Positions 11,036-21,766 of a stretch of DNA of 64,000 nt are shown here, in pieces. Every line of letters starts with the position of its first letter. Position 1 is the stretch's first letter. Source of the stretch: Platanthera guangdongensis (Eukaryota > Streptophyta > Magnoliopsida > Asparagales > Orchidaceae). Location: positions 17,471,059 to 17,535,058 of the forward strand of contig CM077152.1 of assembly GCA_039583875.1 (NCBI GenBank), in the 5' to 3' direction. The position numbers were made by a program, and so were the translations under genes. The notes under the pieces were generated by a model. It was not told the origin of the DNA and did no database searches. It saw nothing but the letters and a program-made list of their open reading frames with translations.

Positions 11036-11512
11036 GAGAGGTTCGCTCCGGGGCACAAATGTCAAAAGGTCCAGGAGTTCATGCTATATGAGGATGCCGA
11101 GGAGGAGGTGGACATGGTCCATGAGCCGGACTTGACAGAGGAGTTGGCGGTGACTGAGTTTGGAGTCTCGATACAGGCTATGGAGGGCTGCAACGCCCCC
11201 CTCACTATGCGCATGGCGGGCAAGATCCGACGAGAACATGTGACGATTTTGATAGATAGTGGGAGTACCCACAACTTCATCCATCCCGAGGTGGCGCGCC
11301 GAGTGGGACACGTGATCGATCGAGGTGCTTCCTTTCAGGTTATGGTAGCCGATGGGAGCAAGCTGCAGTGTGAGGGGGTGATGAAGCAGGTGGAGCTCAA
11401 CATACAAGGCTACACGGGTCATACAGATGTTTATCTTCTTCCCATCCGAGGTTCAGATATAGTGCTTGGGGTACATTGTCTGCGACAACTACGACAAGTC
11501 ACCTTTGATTGA
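11036..11512 (+). pseudogene. Aspartic protease region of gypsy element B
   Basis: After the degenerate zinc knuckle comes an acidic linker, then a retropepsin-type protease with active-site motif VTILIDSGSTHNFI near 11245-11285 and the late motif PIRGSDIVLGVHCLRQL near 11440-11490. The frame ends with TGA at 11512; pol continues in another frame. The enzyme would release Gag and Pol products in an active element. Confidence 0.8.
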
Positions 11513-12011
11513 GACCACATGACTATGAAGTTCTTACAGCATGGAAGCAGTTTTGTATGAAGCGCCTAAAATCATCTCCAGTGAAGGAGGTCTCTGTTCA
11601 GAGCCTACAGCGTATTGGGGAAGAAGGCAACATGACAACAGTGCTTTTGGGGGTGAAGTCGGCCGACACTGGGCCATCTGAGGTACCGGTCCAGATGCAG
11701 TCTCTCATAGAACAGTATGCTGACATTTTCCAGGAGCCCCGCACTCTCCCACCACCGCGCTTCCGGGATCATCAGATCGTCCTCAAGGCGGGGGTGGAGC
11801 CTACCAACATCCGGTCCTATCGATACCCGCACATGCAGGAGGCGAAGACCGAGCGCAGTGTTCGGGAGATGCTAGATGCAGGGATCATCCGCCCCAGTAC
11901 GAGCTCCTTTTCTGCCCCGATCATCTTGGTCAATAAAAAGGATGGGTCGTGATGGTTCTGCGTGGACTACCGCGCGCTGAACAGTGTCACTGTAAAGGAC
12001 AAATTTCCTAT

Positions 12012-12654
12012 TGATGCGGCACAGACGTCACACCTGCCCGCCACCCTGGAGTCCTACCAGGGGGCCCACCTGGAGTCAGCACCAGGCGACTTTCATCCGG
12101 GCCGCGACCCGTACACCCCAACCAGCTCTCCGCCATGGAATCACCACCATGCGACATGTTGTTGAGGTCGGGGCTCGATCCCCTGACCTCCTAGATAAGA
12201 GGCCTTCACCAGCGCTCTCATCACCAATTGATCCGCCACCCTGGAGTCCCACCAGGGGGCCCACCTGGAGTCAACACCATGCGGCTTTCATCAGGGCCGC
12301 GACCCGTACACTCCAACTAGCTCTCCGCCATGGAATCACCACCATGAGACAGGTTGTTGAGGGCGGGGCTCGATCCCCCGACCTCCTAGATAATAGGCCT
12401 TCACCAGCGCTCTCATCACCAACTGATCCGCGGCTCAGTTGGTGATGAGAGCGCTGGTGAAGGCCTCTTATCTAGGAGGTCAGGGGATCGAATCCCGGTC
12501 TCAACAACCTGCCGCATGGTGGTGATTCCATGGCGGAGAGCTGGTCGGGGTGTACGGGCCGCGGCCCTGATGAAAGCCGCCTGATGCTGACTCCAGGTGG
12601 GCCCTCTGGTGGGACTCCAGGGTGTCGGGCAGGTGTGACGCCTGTGCCGCATCA
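12012..12654. mobile_element. Fold-back element with tRNA-like arms, inserted in RT (TSD CCTAT)
   Basis: The element begins TGATGCGGCACAG and ends CTGTGCCGCATCA. It is flanked by CCTAT on both sides (12007-12011 and 12655-12659), and removing it restores the RT frame (KFPIPLIEELL), so the insertion is certain. The left arm (12012-12235, minus sense) and right arm (12431-12654, plus sense) are about 220-base inverted repeats meeting at a CCGCGG-centred palindrome (12428-12433). An extra, end-truncated minus-sense arm occupies 12236-12430. Each arm carries tRNA-like promoter boxes. TG...CA ends with a 5-base duplication would also suit integrase-mediated insertion, but no LTR-element structure is otherwise visible. 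Confidence 0.8.
12430..12506 (+). ncRNA. tRNA-like domain with RNA polymerase III box A and box B
   Basis: Box A reads GGCTCAGTTGG (12432-12442) and box B GGATCGAATCC (12485-12495), spaced as in tRNA genes. A D-arm-like GCTC...GAGC hairpin, an anticodon-arm-like hairpin (stem bases 12462-12467 with 12476-12481) and a T-arm-like GGGATCGAATCCC can be drawn. It is not a functional tRNA gene, because there is no good acceptor stem. The same domain occurs in the other arms and in the 23490-24300 cluster, the way a tRNA-derived SINE head would. Confidence 0.6.
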
Positions 12655-13502
12655 CCTATTCCCTTGATTGAAGAATTGTTGGACGAACTGCATGACGCAT
12701 AGCGGTTCACCAAGCTGGACTTGCGGTCCGATTACTATCAGATCCTTATGCGAGAGGGCGACATCCACGAAACAGCTTTCAGGATACACGACAGTTACTA
12801 TGATTTCTTGGTGATAGCCAACGGGCTGACCGGTAGGCCGTCCACCTTTCAGGCCAACATGAACGAGATTTTTCATCCGCTCCTTTGCCGTTTTGTGCTG
12901 ATCTTCTTCGATGACATTCTCATGTACAGTCCTAGTTGGGAGGAGCACTTAGCTCATGTTGAAGAAGTCTTCTCCATCCTCCGCCAGAACCAGCTCTACG
13001 CCAAACGGTCCAAGTGCTCCTTCGGTTAGGAGGAGGTGGAATACTTGAGACATTTAGTCTCGGCTCAGGGCGTCAAGGCCGACCCCCGGAAGATTGAGAG
13101 TATACTGTCATGACCACGACCCCAGACTGTACGGGCACTACGGGGCTTCTTAGGCCTTTCCGGATACTACCGTTGCTTTGTGAAGGACTACGATAAGATC
13201 GCCCGACCTCTTACCCAGTTGCTGCAGAAGGACGCCTTCCTCTGGCAAATGAGGAGGAGGAGGCCTTCCAAGCACTCAAGAAGGCCATGACGACTACGCC
13301 GGTCTTGGCGCTTCCCGACTTCACCAAGGAGTTTGTTGTGGAGACTGATGCTTCTGGAGTGGGCCTCGGTGCTGTATTGATGCAGGAAGGGCGACCCATA
13401 GCCTTCTACAGCAAGGCGTTGGCTCCTCGGACGCTGGGGTTGTCCGCCTACGAGAAGGAAATGTTGGCAATCATTCATGCAGTGGCCCTATGACGACCAT
13501 AT

Positions 13503-14450
13503 TTGTTGGGAAGACATTTCAAGATCCGGACGGACCATCAAAGTCTAAAACATTTCTTGGAACAACGGGTCTCTTCTCCTCTCCAACAAAAGTGGGTGAC
13601 CAAACTTCTAGGGTATGATTATGAGATCGTCTACCGACACAGGAAGGACAATCTGGCTGCTGATGCTTTGTCCCGCTTACCCGAGGGCGCCCTCGCTCAG
13701 ATTACTACACCACTGCTTGACTCCATTGACGAGATACATGACGAGGTACAACGCGATTCAGAGTTGCAACCTATTGTGGAGGCTCTTCGACAGACACGTG
13801 AGACAACTCCGGGCTACCATCTTCAGAATGACAAGTTGTTCTATCAGGGCCGCGTGGTCATTCCTTCGAAGTCTTCCTGGAGGGCAGTTATGATGCATGA
13901 GTTCCACTCCTCTCCGACGGGTGGTCATGCCGGTGTTTTTCGCACTCTCCAGCGGGCACGAGCCAATGTTTTATGGAAGGGGATGCGCCGTGACATCCAG
14001 TTGTTTGTTCAGTAGTGTGAGACTTGCCAGCGCCAGAAGTATGAAACCACGTCCACAGCCGGTTTGCTCACACCTTTGGAGATTCCTCACCAGATTTGGG
14101 ATACTGTTTCCATGGACTTCATTGATGAGCTGCCCAGGTCTCAGGGCAAGCCAGTCATCATGGTGGTGGTCGATAAGTTGTCCAAGTACGGGCATTTCAT
14201 AGCACTGAGCCATTCTTACACCGACGAATTTGTCGCCGCTCTTTTTACCCGCGAGATTGTCCGGCTTCATGGCATACCACGGGCGATTATCTCGGACCGT
14301 GACCTGACGTTCGTCGGTAACTTTTTGAAGGAGCTCGTTCGCTTACAAGGGATTTCTTTACGTTTCAGCACAGCTCACCACCCCCAGACGGACGGGCAGA
14401 CAGAGGTACTCAATCGAGGCGTGGAAACATACCTGCGTTGCTATGTTATG
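13503..14450 (+). pseudogene. RNase H end and integrase of gypsy element B
   Basis: RNase H finishes with FKIRTDHQSLKHFLEQR and DNLAADALSRLPEG (13520-13690). The integrase HHCC zinc module lies at 13890-14040 (HEFHSSPTGGHAG ... CETCQRQKYE), with a TAG in front of the first Cys pair. The DDE core follows: TVSMDFIDELP with the first Asp, AIISDRDLTFVG with the second, and HHPQTDGQTEVLNR with the Glu. A TAG ends the frame at 14456. Integrase would insert element DNA into the host genome if intact. Confidence 0.86.
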
Positions 14451-14459
14451 GACTAGCCG

Positions 14460-15170
14460 CGCACTTGGACGAGCTGGTTGCATTGGGCCGAGTACTGCTA
14501 CAACACGTCCTACCACTCTGCCAACAAGATGACTCCGTTCGAGGTCGTGTACGGTCGTCCTCCTCCTTGAGTAGTTATGAGGCCGGCAGTACGACGTTGC
14601 CCATTGTTGACCGTGCACTTCGTGATCGTGATCGCACACTCGCCGCTTTGCGCGAAAATCTCCGGATAGCACAGGACCGCATGAAGGTGCAAGCTGACAA
14701 GCATCGGAAGGAGCGGGAGTTCCAGGTGGGCGATGAGGTCTTTCTCAAGCTCCGCCCCTACAAGCAGTTGTCCGCGGCCTAGCGGTCAAACCAAAAGTTG
14801 GCACCTCGTTACTATGGCCCCTTTCGGATTATCCGGCGAGTGGGCCCTGTTGCTTACACGTTGGCGTTGCCCGAAGGATCGAGGATACATCTGACCTTTC
14901 ATGTCTCTTTGTTGAAGCAGAAGATCGGCGACTTTGTTCAACCCAGTACTCTCCTACCCGAGGCCACAAGCACGGGTGAGCTACGTCCGATACCTGAAGA
15001 GATTCTGATGATCAAGTGGAAGCGCTGCGGCGCTGAGCACCGTCCTGAGCTACTAGTCAAGTGGAAGAATATGACCGCGACGCACAACACATGGGTGGAC
15101 TTGTTGGAGTTCCGGGAGCTTTACCCGATTACCACCTTGGGGACAAGCTGGTTCTTGATGGGGAAGAGAA
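14460..15170 (+). pseudogene. Integrase C-terminus and chromodomain of gypsy element B
   Basis: After the stop the frame recovers in pieces: WAEYCYNTSYHSANKMTPFE (14490-14550), then a basic helix region and the GPY/F module ([20 protein letters not shown] near 14790-14860). It ends in a chromodomain ([20 protein letters not shown] near 15040-15105), the mark of chromoviruses. A purine-rich stretch (GATGGGGAAGAGAA) precedes the 3' LTR and is the likely polypurine tract. Confidence 0.82.
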
Positions 15171-15426
15171 TGTTACGCCGCCAGACGAAGCCCTACTATT
15201 TTGGCGTCAACACACACGAAGGCGGAAGGAAACCGAAGGCGACAACGGGGCTGAACCAACCGGTTCAGCCCCCTCTCCCTCTAATTGAAGACCGGCGGTA
15301 TGGGGGCCGAACCGGATCGGTTCAGCTCCCATATGGGGAGGGGCCGGCCGACCCCTCTCAACCCCGGGTATAAATACCCCGGGGTGGCTCTCTTGGAGGA
15401 CAAGCAAGATTATCTCAAAGTATTTT
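15171..15426 (+). repeat. 3' LTR of gypsy element B (right boundary uncertain)
   Basis: Starts TGTTACGCC like the 5' LTR and carries the same GC-flanked TATA box (about 15363-15385). Similarity to the 5' copy stops at 15426, but the LTR itself may extend further into the pyrimidine-rich 15427-15510, a part lost from the 5' copy. No target-site duplication could be recognised. Confidence 0.8.
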
Positions 15427-16254
15427 CTCTTCTCTTCTACTATATCCTAGTTCTCTAGTTCTTCTCCTTTATCCTTTAGATCTCTCTCTTCCTCCTTCCT
15501 ATCATCTGCATACATGCTAATGCTTCTTGAAATTACTACTAGGAGTATCACCTAGTTTGTATAATAGGAGTTCTTAAATAACTTTAGTAGTAATACCAAG
15601 ATTTTATGAAGCTGAGTCACATATACCTTATTGGCAAGAAATAGAGGCACATATGCCATGGTTTAAGGAATCTTTACACGAGTATATGGGGCATTTCCTA
15701 AAGAGAGTAAACTATTGTTCTTGTTTGCAGAATATTAAAATTATCGTCCTTAGTTTTATACGAATAACCCACTTGTCATAGAGCAAAGGAATGCAATGTG
15801 AGTGATTACACTATTATTTATCCTCACGGTGAAACATAATTTAGACTATACATCATCACATCATAATTCATAAATACCAGAAAGATGATATCTAAGTTGA
15901 ACTGGACAAGAATTGTGAATGTTGAGATGTATGTCAAAACTTGTAAATGAGTATATTAAAGTAACGATTGTAGTGACTTCATGTAATTAAAAAAAAAAAC
16001 CTCTTGCAAAAATGCATGGTAAGCTTTTCCTACATTTCATCCTTATGGCGGACCCTTCCCCGGGCCCTCGCTACGCGGGGATGCCTTTGTGCATCGGGCT
16101 GCCCCTTTTATATATGATTTGAAATTTATTGAGTATAAAAATGCAGTGATTATGTTGGTGGTGTGGAGGTTGATCAGTACATTAGCTGTTTCTGGTATTA
16201 CAATCCATCCAACTTAGTGATGAGTTGAAAGGAGCACCCTTTGTTGTAATTGAG
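15427..16254. other. Intronic AT-rich sequence with a SINE fragment (16001-16105)
   Basis: No coding exon. Bases 16001-16105 match the 3' half of the tRNA-derived SINE annotated at 34888-35063: CTCTTGCAAAAATGCATG ... CGGGCTGCCCC. The fragment is preceded by an A10 run and is in + sense. The tRNA-derived head is missing. Confidence 0.6.
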
Positions 16255-16539
16255 TGATACGAAGACGACTCTCCGAGCCTACCACTCATCCCCCTAATAG
16301 ACTATGAATAGTTTATGTTGCCCTAGTGGCATATATGTCTTTTACTGTAGCTTGTCTTGTAATGAGTCTCCATCTATATAATGAGCCCTTAGGATGAGAG
16401 TAGAGCATCTTGGATCATTGTTTATGGTTTAGCTCTCATAAGAGAGTGGCTTTTAGAGGAACCCTGTCCTCAAGAGTTGGTGTTGGGCATGTCTCGATAA
16501 GTGCATCTTGTATTTTATTAACAATCGCATGATCTATCA
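16255..16539 (+). repeat. Left LTR of gypsy element C
   Basis: A 285-base sequence opening TGATACGAAG and closing GATCTATCA, repeated at 26396-26681 (opening TGTTACGAAG, closing GATTTATCA) at roughly 75-80% identity by eye. It has a TATA-like CTATATAATGAGCCC (about 16373) and a shared GAGAGTAGAGCATCTTGG block. The pair brackets gag and integrase fragments in the same orientation, so I read them as the two LTRs of one old element. Confidence 0.6.
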
Positions 16540-16627
16540 TCTTGTCCGACCTGCCGGTCACTTGGGGTTCTCTTCTGAACCATAATTGGACCTCGTCTAC
16601 TGTTTCTGCAACCGATGCTGCTTGAGT

Positions 16628-16760
16628 TGAATGGGAAAATTTCAATAATAATAATAAGATGACTCCCCACACAAATGTTTGTAGGGGAGAAAGGCACAAA
16701 GACAACACTACCCCTCATGGGTAAATGCAATAGTAAAGAAACTAAGAAGACTTGATTTCA
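16628..16760 (-). repeat. 3' LTR of the copia element
   Basis: 133 bases, TG...CA on the minus strand, about 95% identical to 21634-21766. It contains an AATAATAATAATAA run and is preceded (minus sense) by the polypurine tract. Confidence 0.9.
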
Positions 16761-16770
16761 ACTCTCCCCC

Positions 16771-18785
16771 TCAAGTCGATCGGTAGATATCCGTCATTCC
16801 GAGCTTTTGAATATCATCAGTGAAGATATCAGATCCTAGACTCTTGGTGAAGATATCAGCCAGCTGATCTCTGGAGTGAACGAAGGGTGTGACTAAGCTT
16901 CCTTTTTCAAGGTGGTCTTTGATGAAATGACGATCCACCTCAACGTGCTTAGTCCTGTCATGCTGAACTGGATTGTGTGCTATGCTGATGGCAGTTTTGT
17001 TGTCACAGTACAGGGATATGGGTGCTTCCTCCTGAAGCCCCAGATCTTGCAATAGGGTACACAACCAAAGGTCTTCACAGAGGCCTTGGGACATTGCCCG
17101 ATACTCAGCCTCAGCACTAGATCTGGCCACCACATTCTGTTTCTTACTACGCCATGTGACCAGGTTTCCTCCAACGAAAGTGCAATAACCCGTTGTAGAT
17201 TTCCGGTCATCGTGGCATCCAGCCCAGTCAGCGTCAGTGAAAACATCGATCCGCAAATGATTGTTCTTAGAGAACATTAGCCCTCGTCCTGGGGACTTCT
17301 TCAAATACCGGAGGACACGGTAAGCCGCCTCCTGGTGTCTGACCCTTGGTGCATGCATGTAGCTACTCAGGATCCCAACAACATATGTAATGTCGGGGCG
17401 AATATGTGAGAGATATAAGAGCTTTCCCACCAATCTTTGATACTTGGAGGCATCTGTACGATCATCATTGCTATCCTCATCGATCTTATGGTTCTCCTCC
17501 ATAGGGGTGTTCACAGGGGCACAACCGAGCAGACCGGTCTCCGTTAGTAGGTCCAAAACATACTTGCGCTGGAAGATGAAAATACCTTTGTCAGAACGGG
17601 TTACTTCAATTCGTAGGAAGTAGCGTAGCCTTCCCAGGTCCTTTACTTCAAACTCAGCTGAGAGGCGGGCCTTCAACTTAGAGATTTCATCTGTGTCATT
17701 TCCTGTGATCACAATATCATCAACATAAACAATCAGAACCACAATTTTCCTTCATTCCTCCTGACAAACAATGTATGATCAGAGTGTCCCTGCTTGTAGC
17801 CAAACTGGATCATGGCCCTGTGGAATCTACCGAACCATGCCCTCGGGGATTGCTTCAGCCCATACAAGAACTTCCATAAGCGACAGACAAGGCTCTCTTG
17901 TCCCTTCCTCATAAAGCCTGGAGGAAAGACCATGTACACCTCTTCCTCGAGGTCCCCGTGCAAGAATGCATTTTTGATATCTAGTTGATGAAGTTCCCAA
18001 TCTAAGATCACAGCACAAGATATGATCAGACGAATAGAGTCCATCTTTGCAACATGTGCAAAGGTCTCTTGGTAATCGATCCCCAAAGTCTGGGTATAAC
18101 CACGAGCAACCAACCGAGCTTTATATCGCTCGACTTTCCCATCCAGATTCTGCTTGACTGAGGAGACCCATCTTGAACCAATGGGCTTCTTACCGGGAGG
18201 GAGAGGGGTGACAACCCATGTGTGATTCTTCTCCAAAGCGGACATTTCTTCCTTCATTGCTTGAGCCCATACTGGAATGCCAAGTGCCTCCTGCCATGTC
18301 TTAGGGATAGAGATCTCGGGCAAGGAGGATATAAAAGACTGGCGAGGCTTAGAGAGATGATTATAAGCAACATGGTTAGAAATGGGGTGTTCAGTACACC
18401 GGGCCTTACCTCTTAGCTGAGCAATGGGAACATGTAAATCAGCATCAGGATCTGAGTCCAAAGGCAGCATTGGTAGCGGCAGAGCAATGACAGGCTGTTC
18501 ACCTGGTTTTCGACGATGATAAACATGAGGTAGCGGCGTGATGAAAAATGAATGATGAGAAAGGGGTATATGAGAGATATCTGTATCTGTAGTGGATGGC
18601 ATAGTGGGAGTAGGAGCGTCAGAGGGCATAGCGGTACCAATCACAGGTGGAATAAGAGGAAGAGGACCGGTACCAATCACAGGTGGAATAAGAGGGCCGG
18701 TACCAATAACATCCTCCTCCCCCTGACGATGAGAAAGAGTCGAAGCTAAGTAATAAGATTCGTCTTCGCGAAACGTCACGTCCAT
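16771..18785 (-). pseudogene. Copia reverse transcriptase and RNase H (one frameshift)
   Basis: The minus-strand frame from 18785 covers a linker, the RT start (KNHTWVVTPLPPGKKPIGSR), ARLVARGYTQTLGIDY and LDIKNAFLHGDLEEEVYM. A one-base shift near 17740 separates it from the rest: IVYVDDIVITGND with the catalytic Asp pair, the RNase H part ADWAGCHDDRKSTTGYCTF, SSAEAEYRA, and KHVEVDRHFIKDHL, ending with DDIQKLGMTDIYRST at 16771. Length and order are complete for a copia element. Confidence 0.9.
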
Positions 18786-19685
18786 GGTACAGTAAGTACG
18801 TCTGGACGGGGGATGATAACACCTGTACCCCTTGGTGGTGGTAGAATAACCAAGGAAAACACAACGGATAGCTCGAGGATCGAGCTTGTCACGAAATGGT
18901 TAATGAACATGAACAAAACAGACACACCCAAACATACGGGGTGAAAGAGAGGAGGTATGAATAACAGTCGTAGAAGCAAGACGAGCTAGAGGTGTAGTAT
19001 ACGCTAGAACCCGTGAAGGGAGACAGTTGATAAGATGAGTGGCCGTCAGGATGGCATCATCCCAATAGGGTTTCAGAAGATGCATGGAGATGTGGAGACA
19101 ACGAGCAACATCTAGGAGATGTCTGTTTTTGCGTTCGGCCACACCATTTTGGGTAGAAGTGTAAACACACGTAGTTTGGTGGATGATGCCATTTCTCGAG
19201 AGATAGGCCCCAAATTCACCACGATCATCATATTCCCCCCCATTGTCGCTCCGAAGAACCCGAATTGTTCCATTGAACTGTGTTTGTATCATCTTATGAA
19301 AGGTTTGAAAAACCGAAACAACTTCTCCTTTCTTCTTCAAAAGATAAATCCACGTAGTACGAGAAAAACAATCAATAAAGGTAACAAACCATCTATAACC
19401 AGTTAAAGATACAGTCGGGGATGGTCCCCAGACATCAGAATGTATAACAACAAAAGGTGTACTACAAGGAGAAGATAGATGAGATGTTGAATGACGAACA
19501 TGTTTAGACATAACACATACATCACATTTTAAACTAGGAATAAACTGAGATAAAACAGGGAAGAGTTTCTGAAGGTAAACGGGAGACGGATGACCAAGAC
19601 GCAGGTGCCAGCGGCGAGTGTCAGCAACAGTAGCAGCTGAAGAAGAAAAAGCAAGGGATGATGATGTAGTATCCAGGTAGTACAA
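18786..19685 (-). pseudogene. Copia GAG-pre-integrase and integrase
   Basis: Motifs in order: RRWHLRLGHPSPVYLQKLF (zinc-binding pre-integrase), CDVCVMSKHVRH, VIHSDVWGPSP with the first catalytic Asp, VLRSDNGGEYDDR with the second, and GVAERKNRHLLDVARCLH with the Glu. A TAA stands in frame at about 18900 between FGCVCFVHVH and PFRDKLDPRAI, where a sense codon is expected. Confidence 0.9.
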
Positions 19686-20625
19686 ACCACCACGATTCCT
19701 ACCACTGCCAAGTATCCGCTTCGTACCCAGTTTCTGAAAAAAAACAAGTATCAGAGAAAAAGGTTACAGAACAGTTAAGCAATTTAGTAAGGTTGCTAAT
19801 AGAGAGTAAACCACGGGGAAACGAAGGAACATGCAAGACAAAAGAGAGAGGAAGAGAAGGGGAACATGAAAAAAGACCCTTGCCAGCAATGAGAGACAAG
19901 GTACCATTGGCAGAGACAACCTTGTCCTTACCAGACAAGGGAGTGTAGGAGGAAAAACCTGTAGAGGACCCAGTCATGTGGTCAGTGGCGCCAGAGTCAA
20001 TGATCCACTCAGACGAAGGAGACATAGCGGCATGGGCACCGGGCATCACAGCGGTAGCAAACAAAGAGGAAGTACCACTCAGAGTAGGATCAGACTGAGA
20101 GTGAAGCAGGCGTCGTAGAGCATCCAATTCTGATGTGGTGAAGTGATCCGAGAGCTGACCCTGATGACCCTCCTGCATCTCTGTGGAATAAGCAGCTTCA
20201 TGAGAACGGGTACCGGTCTGGCGGGATCCACCACGTCCAGGGTCACGACCACGTCCACGGCCACAGGTATATCCAGGTGGAGCAAGGTGAGGATGAAGCT
20301 TGAAGCACACTTCGCGAGAATGGCCCCGACGACCACAATGAGCGCAAGTGAGAATCGTGCTGGTATGACTGTAGCCACCACGAGCAGTACTCGCAAAGGC
20401 AGATCGGTCAGGAGGAGGAACAGCTGTGCTGGGAGAACGTCGACGATCTTCATCGCCAAGAACCATACTGAAGGCCTCCTGGAGAGATGGGAGAGGAGAC
20501 CGATGAAGAATATTGGTGCGAACCATATCCAGCTCCATGCCGAAACCCATCAAGAACACATGTAAGCGGAATAGTTCGTCTCTCTTCTGCAATAGGACTG
20601 CATCGGCAGTGCAGGCAAGTGTAAA
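19686..20625 (-). pseudogene. Copia gag C-terminus with zinc knuckle, and protease
   Basis: The frame downstream of the gag stop reads LHVFLMGFGMELDMV, a knuckle CAHCGRRGHSREVC (CX2CX4HX4C) and a retropepsin motif WIIDSGATDHMTG. It shifts by one base in a run of eight T (minus strand, about 19735-19742) before KLGTKRILGSG, which enters the integrase frame. Confidence 0.88.
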
Positions 20626-21126
20626 CTAGTCGAAGTAGTCCAACTCCTGAGAGATACGCTCGAACTCGGAGTAGTAGGTGGAAACTGTCATAGATCCCTG
20701 TCGTAGTTCCAACATACGGCAAGTAAGCTCATAGACCTGAGTGGAGTTCCCAATCTGAGAGTAGGTCTCCCGTGCTCGAGTCCAAATCCCGTAGGCTGAG
20801 TCCATCAACATATAACTGCGGTACATCTTGGGTGACATAGAATGGAGAAGCCAGGATACCACCAGTGAATTTTCCGAGTCCCATCGCGGCCAAGAAGAAT
20901 CATCCCTAGGTGGTGCCACCTTAATCCAATCAATGTATCCAAACAACTGATGACTGCGGATAACATGCTGTGCTGCACGAGACCATTCGAGGTAGTTCGT
21001 TCCATCCAAAGGAACAATGGTAATTTTCAAGGAACCAGCATGACCAGAGGGTCGTTGAGATTCACCCATCGGGGGAGCCATAGCCATCGGGGATGCAGAA
21101 TCAAGCGCAGCTGAGGAATCATCCAT
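20626..21126 (-). pseudogene. Copia gag N-terminus, ending at a premature stop
   Basis: ATG at 21126 opens MDDSSAALDSASPMAM and leads into the copia gag core (LDGTNYLEWSRAAQHVIRSH, YGIWTRARETYSQIGN, MTVSTYYSEFERISQELDYF). A TAG at 20626-20628 ends it, and the frame continues without shift beyond the stop, so this is a point mutation. An in-frame open stretch upstream to 21231 lies in the leader and I do not include it. Confidence 0.85.
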
Positions 21127-21633
21127 GACAAAAAAAGGTAGTCGACAAGAACAGAGGGCTGGATACAACAAAGGATTAAGATTTGGATGCATTGGGAGTA
21201 GCATCTGGATGCAGCAGAGGCGAAACAACAACAGGATCTGGATGCAGGAGGCCGATTTGATGCATTAGGAGAAGACGGGATTTGGATCGGGATCGGCGTG
21301 CGACAGGCAGCAACAGGCGAAGTCGGCGAAGCAACGACAGGCGGGATCTGGATCAGGATCGGCGTGCGACAAGCAACAACAGGCGACGACGAGTGCAGGC
21401 AACGACGTGGCGATGCTTCACGAGGAGACGACCGACTCCCTTAGCATCCCCCGCTGCCGGCGAGAGAGCCGTGGGGCTCCATGCGTGGCGGTGGAGACAA
21501 AATAGCGGGGGAGGAAGAAGATCGAGCGAGCGGCGAGCGGCGAACAAAGAAGATCGGGGGTGCGAACGAGGAGGGCGAGCGGCGAGCGGCGGGGAAGAAA
21601 TATTAGGGTTCGGGCCTGCCTCTGATACCAAGC

Positions 21634-21766
21634 TGAATGGAAAAATTTCAATAATAATAATAAGAGGACTCCCCACACAAATATGTGTAGGGGAGAAAGG
21701 CACAAAGACAACACTACCCCTAATGGTTAAATACAATAGTAAAGAAACTAAGAAGACTTGATTTCA
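21634..21766 (-). repeat. 5' LTR of the copia element, followed by its primer site
   Basis: 133-base partner of 16628-16760. On the minus strand it ends CCATTCA, and two bases later the primer site TTGGTATCAGAGGC begins, complementary to the 3' end of initiator tRNA-Met. A GC-rich leader (21130-21620) follows with no gene. Confidence 0.9.

Larger units (their letters stand above)
11509..13490 (+). pseudogene. Reverse transcriptase and RNase H start of gypsy element B, split by an insertion
   Basis: RT begins after a linker with PPPRFRDHQIVLKAG and reads AGIIRPSTSSFSAPIILV (to 11952). A TGA replaces the Trp/Arg pair of DGSWRFCVDYRALN. The frame runs to KDKFPI at 12012, is interrupted by the fold-back element to 12654, and resumes PLIEELLDELHDA (a TAG follows) then RFTKLDLRSDYYQI. 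The catalytic motif is FFDDILMYS near 12906. RNase H starts at [19 protein letters not shown] (13320-13380). Further stops occur at 13027 and 13492. Non-functional. Confidence 0.86.
16628..21766 (-). mobile_element. Nearly complete Ty1/copia element (5.1 kb) with 133-bp LTRs
   Basis: Two 133-base LTRs (16628-16760 and 21634-21766) differ at about seven positions and start TGAAATCAAG and end CCATTCA on the coding (minus) strand. Next to the 5' LTR is a primer site TTGGTATCAGAGGC for initiator tRNA-Met (about 21620-21633). Next to the 3' LTR is the polypurine tract CTTGAGGGGGAGAG (16761-16775). Between them gag, protease, integrase, RT and RNase H follow in copia order. Only two in-frame stops and two single-base frameshifts were found. 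The short LTR and compact size suit the Ale/Retrofit group, which is an inference. AAGCAG near both ends is a weak candidate target duplication. Confidence 0.92.

Noticed and set aside
12430..12506. A functional tRNA gene
   Set aside because: Box A and box B are present but no proper acceptor stem forms, and the unit repeats inside mobile elements.
19730..19745. Programmed frameshifting in the copia T8 run
   Set aside because: The element has other disabling lesions and copia elements of this type normally use one frame, so a mutation or read error is simpler.
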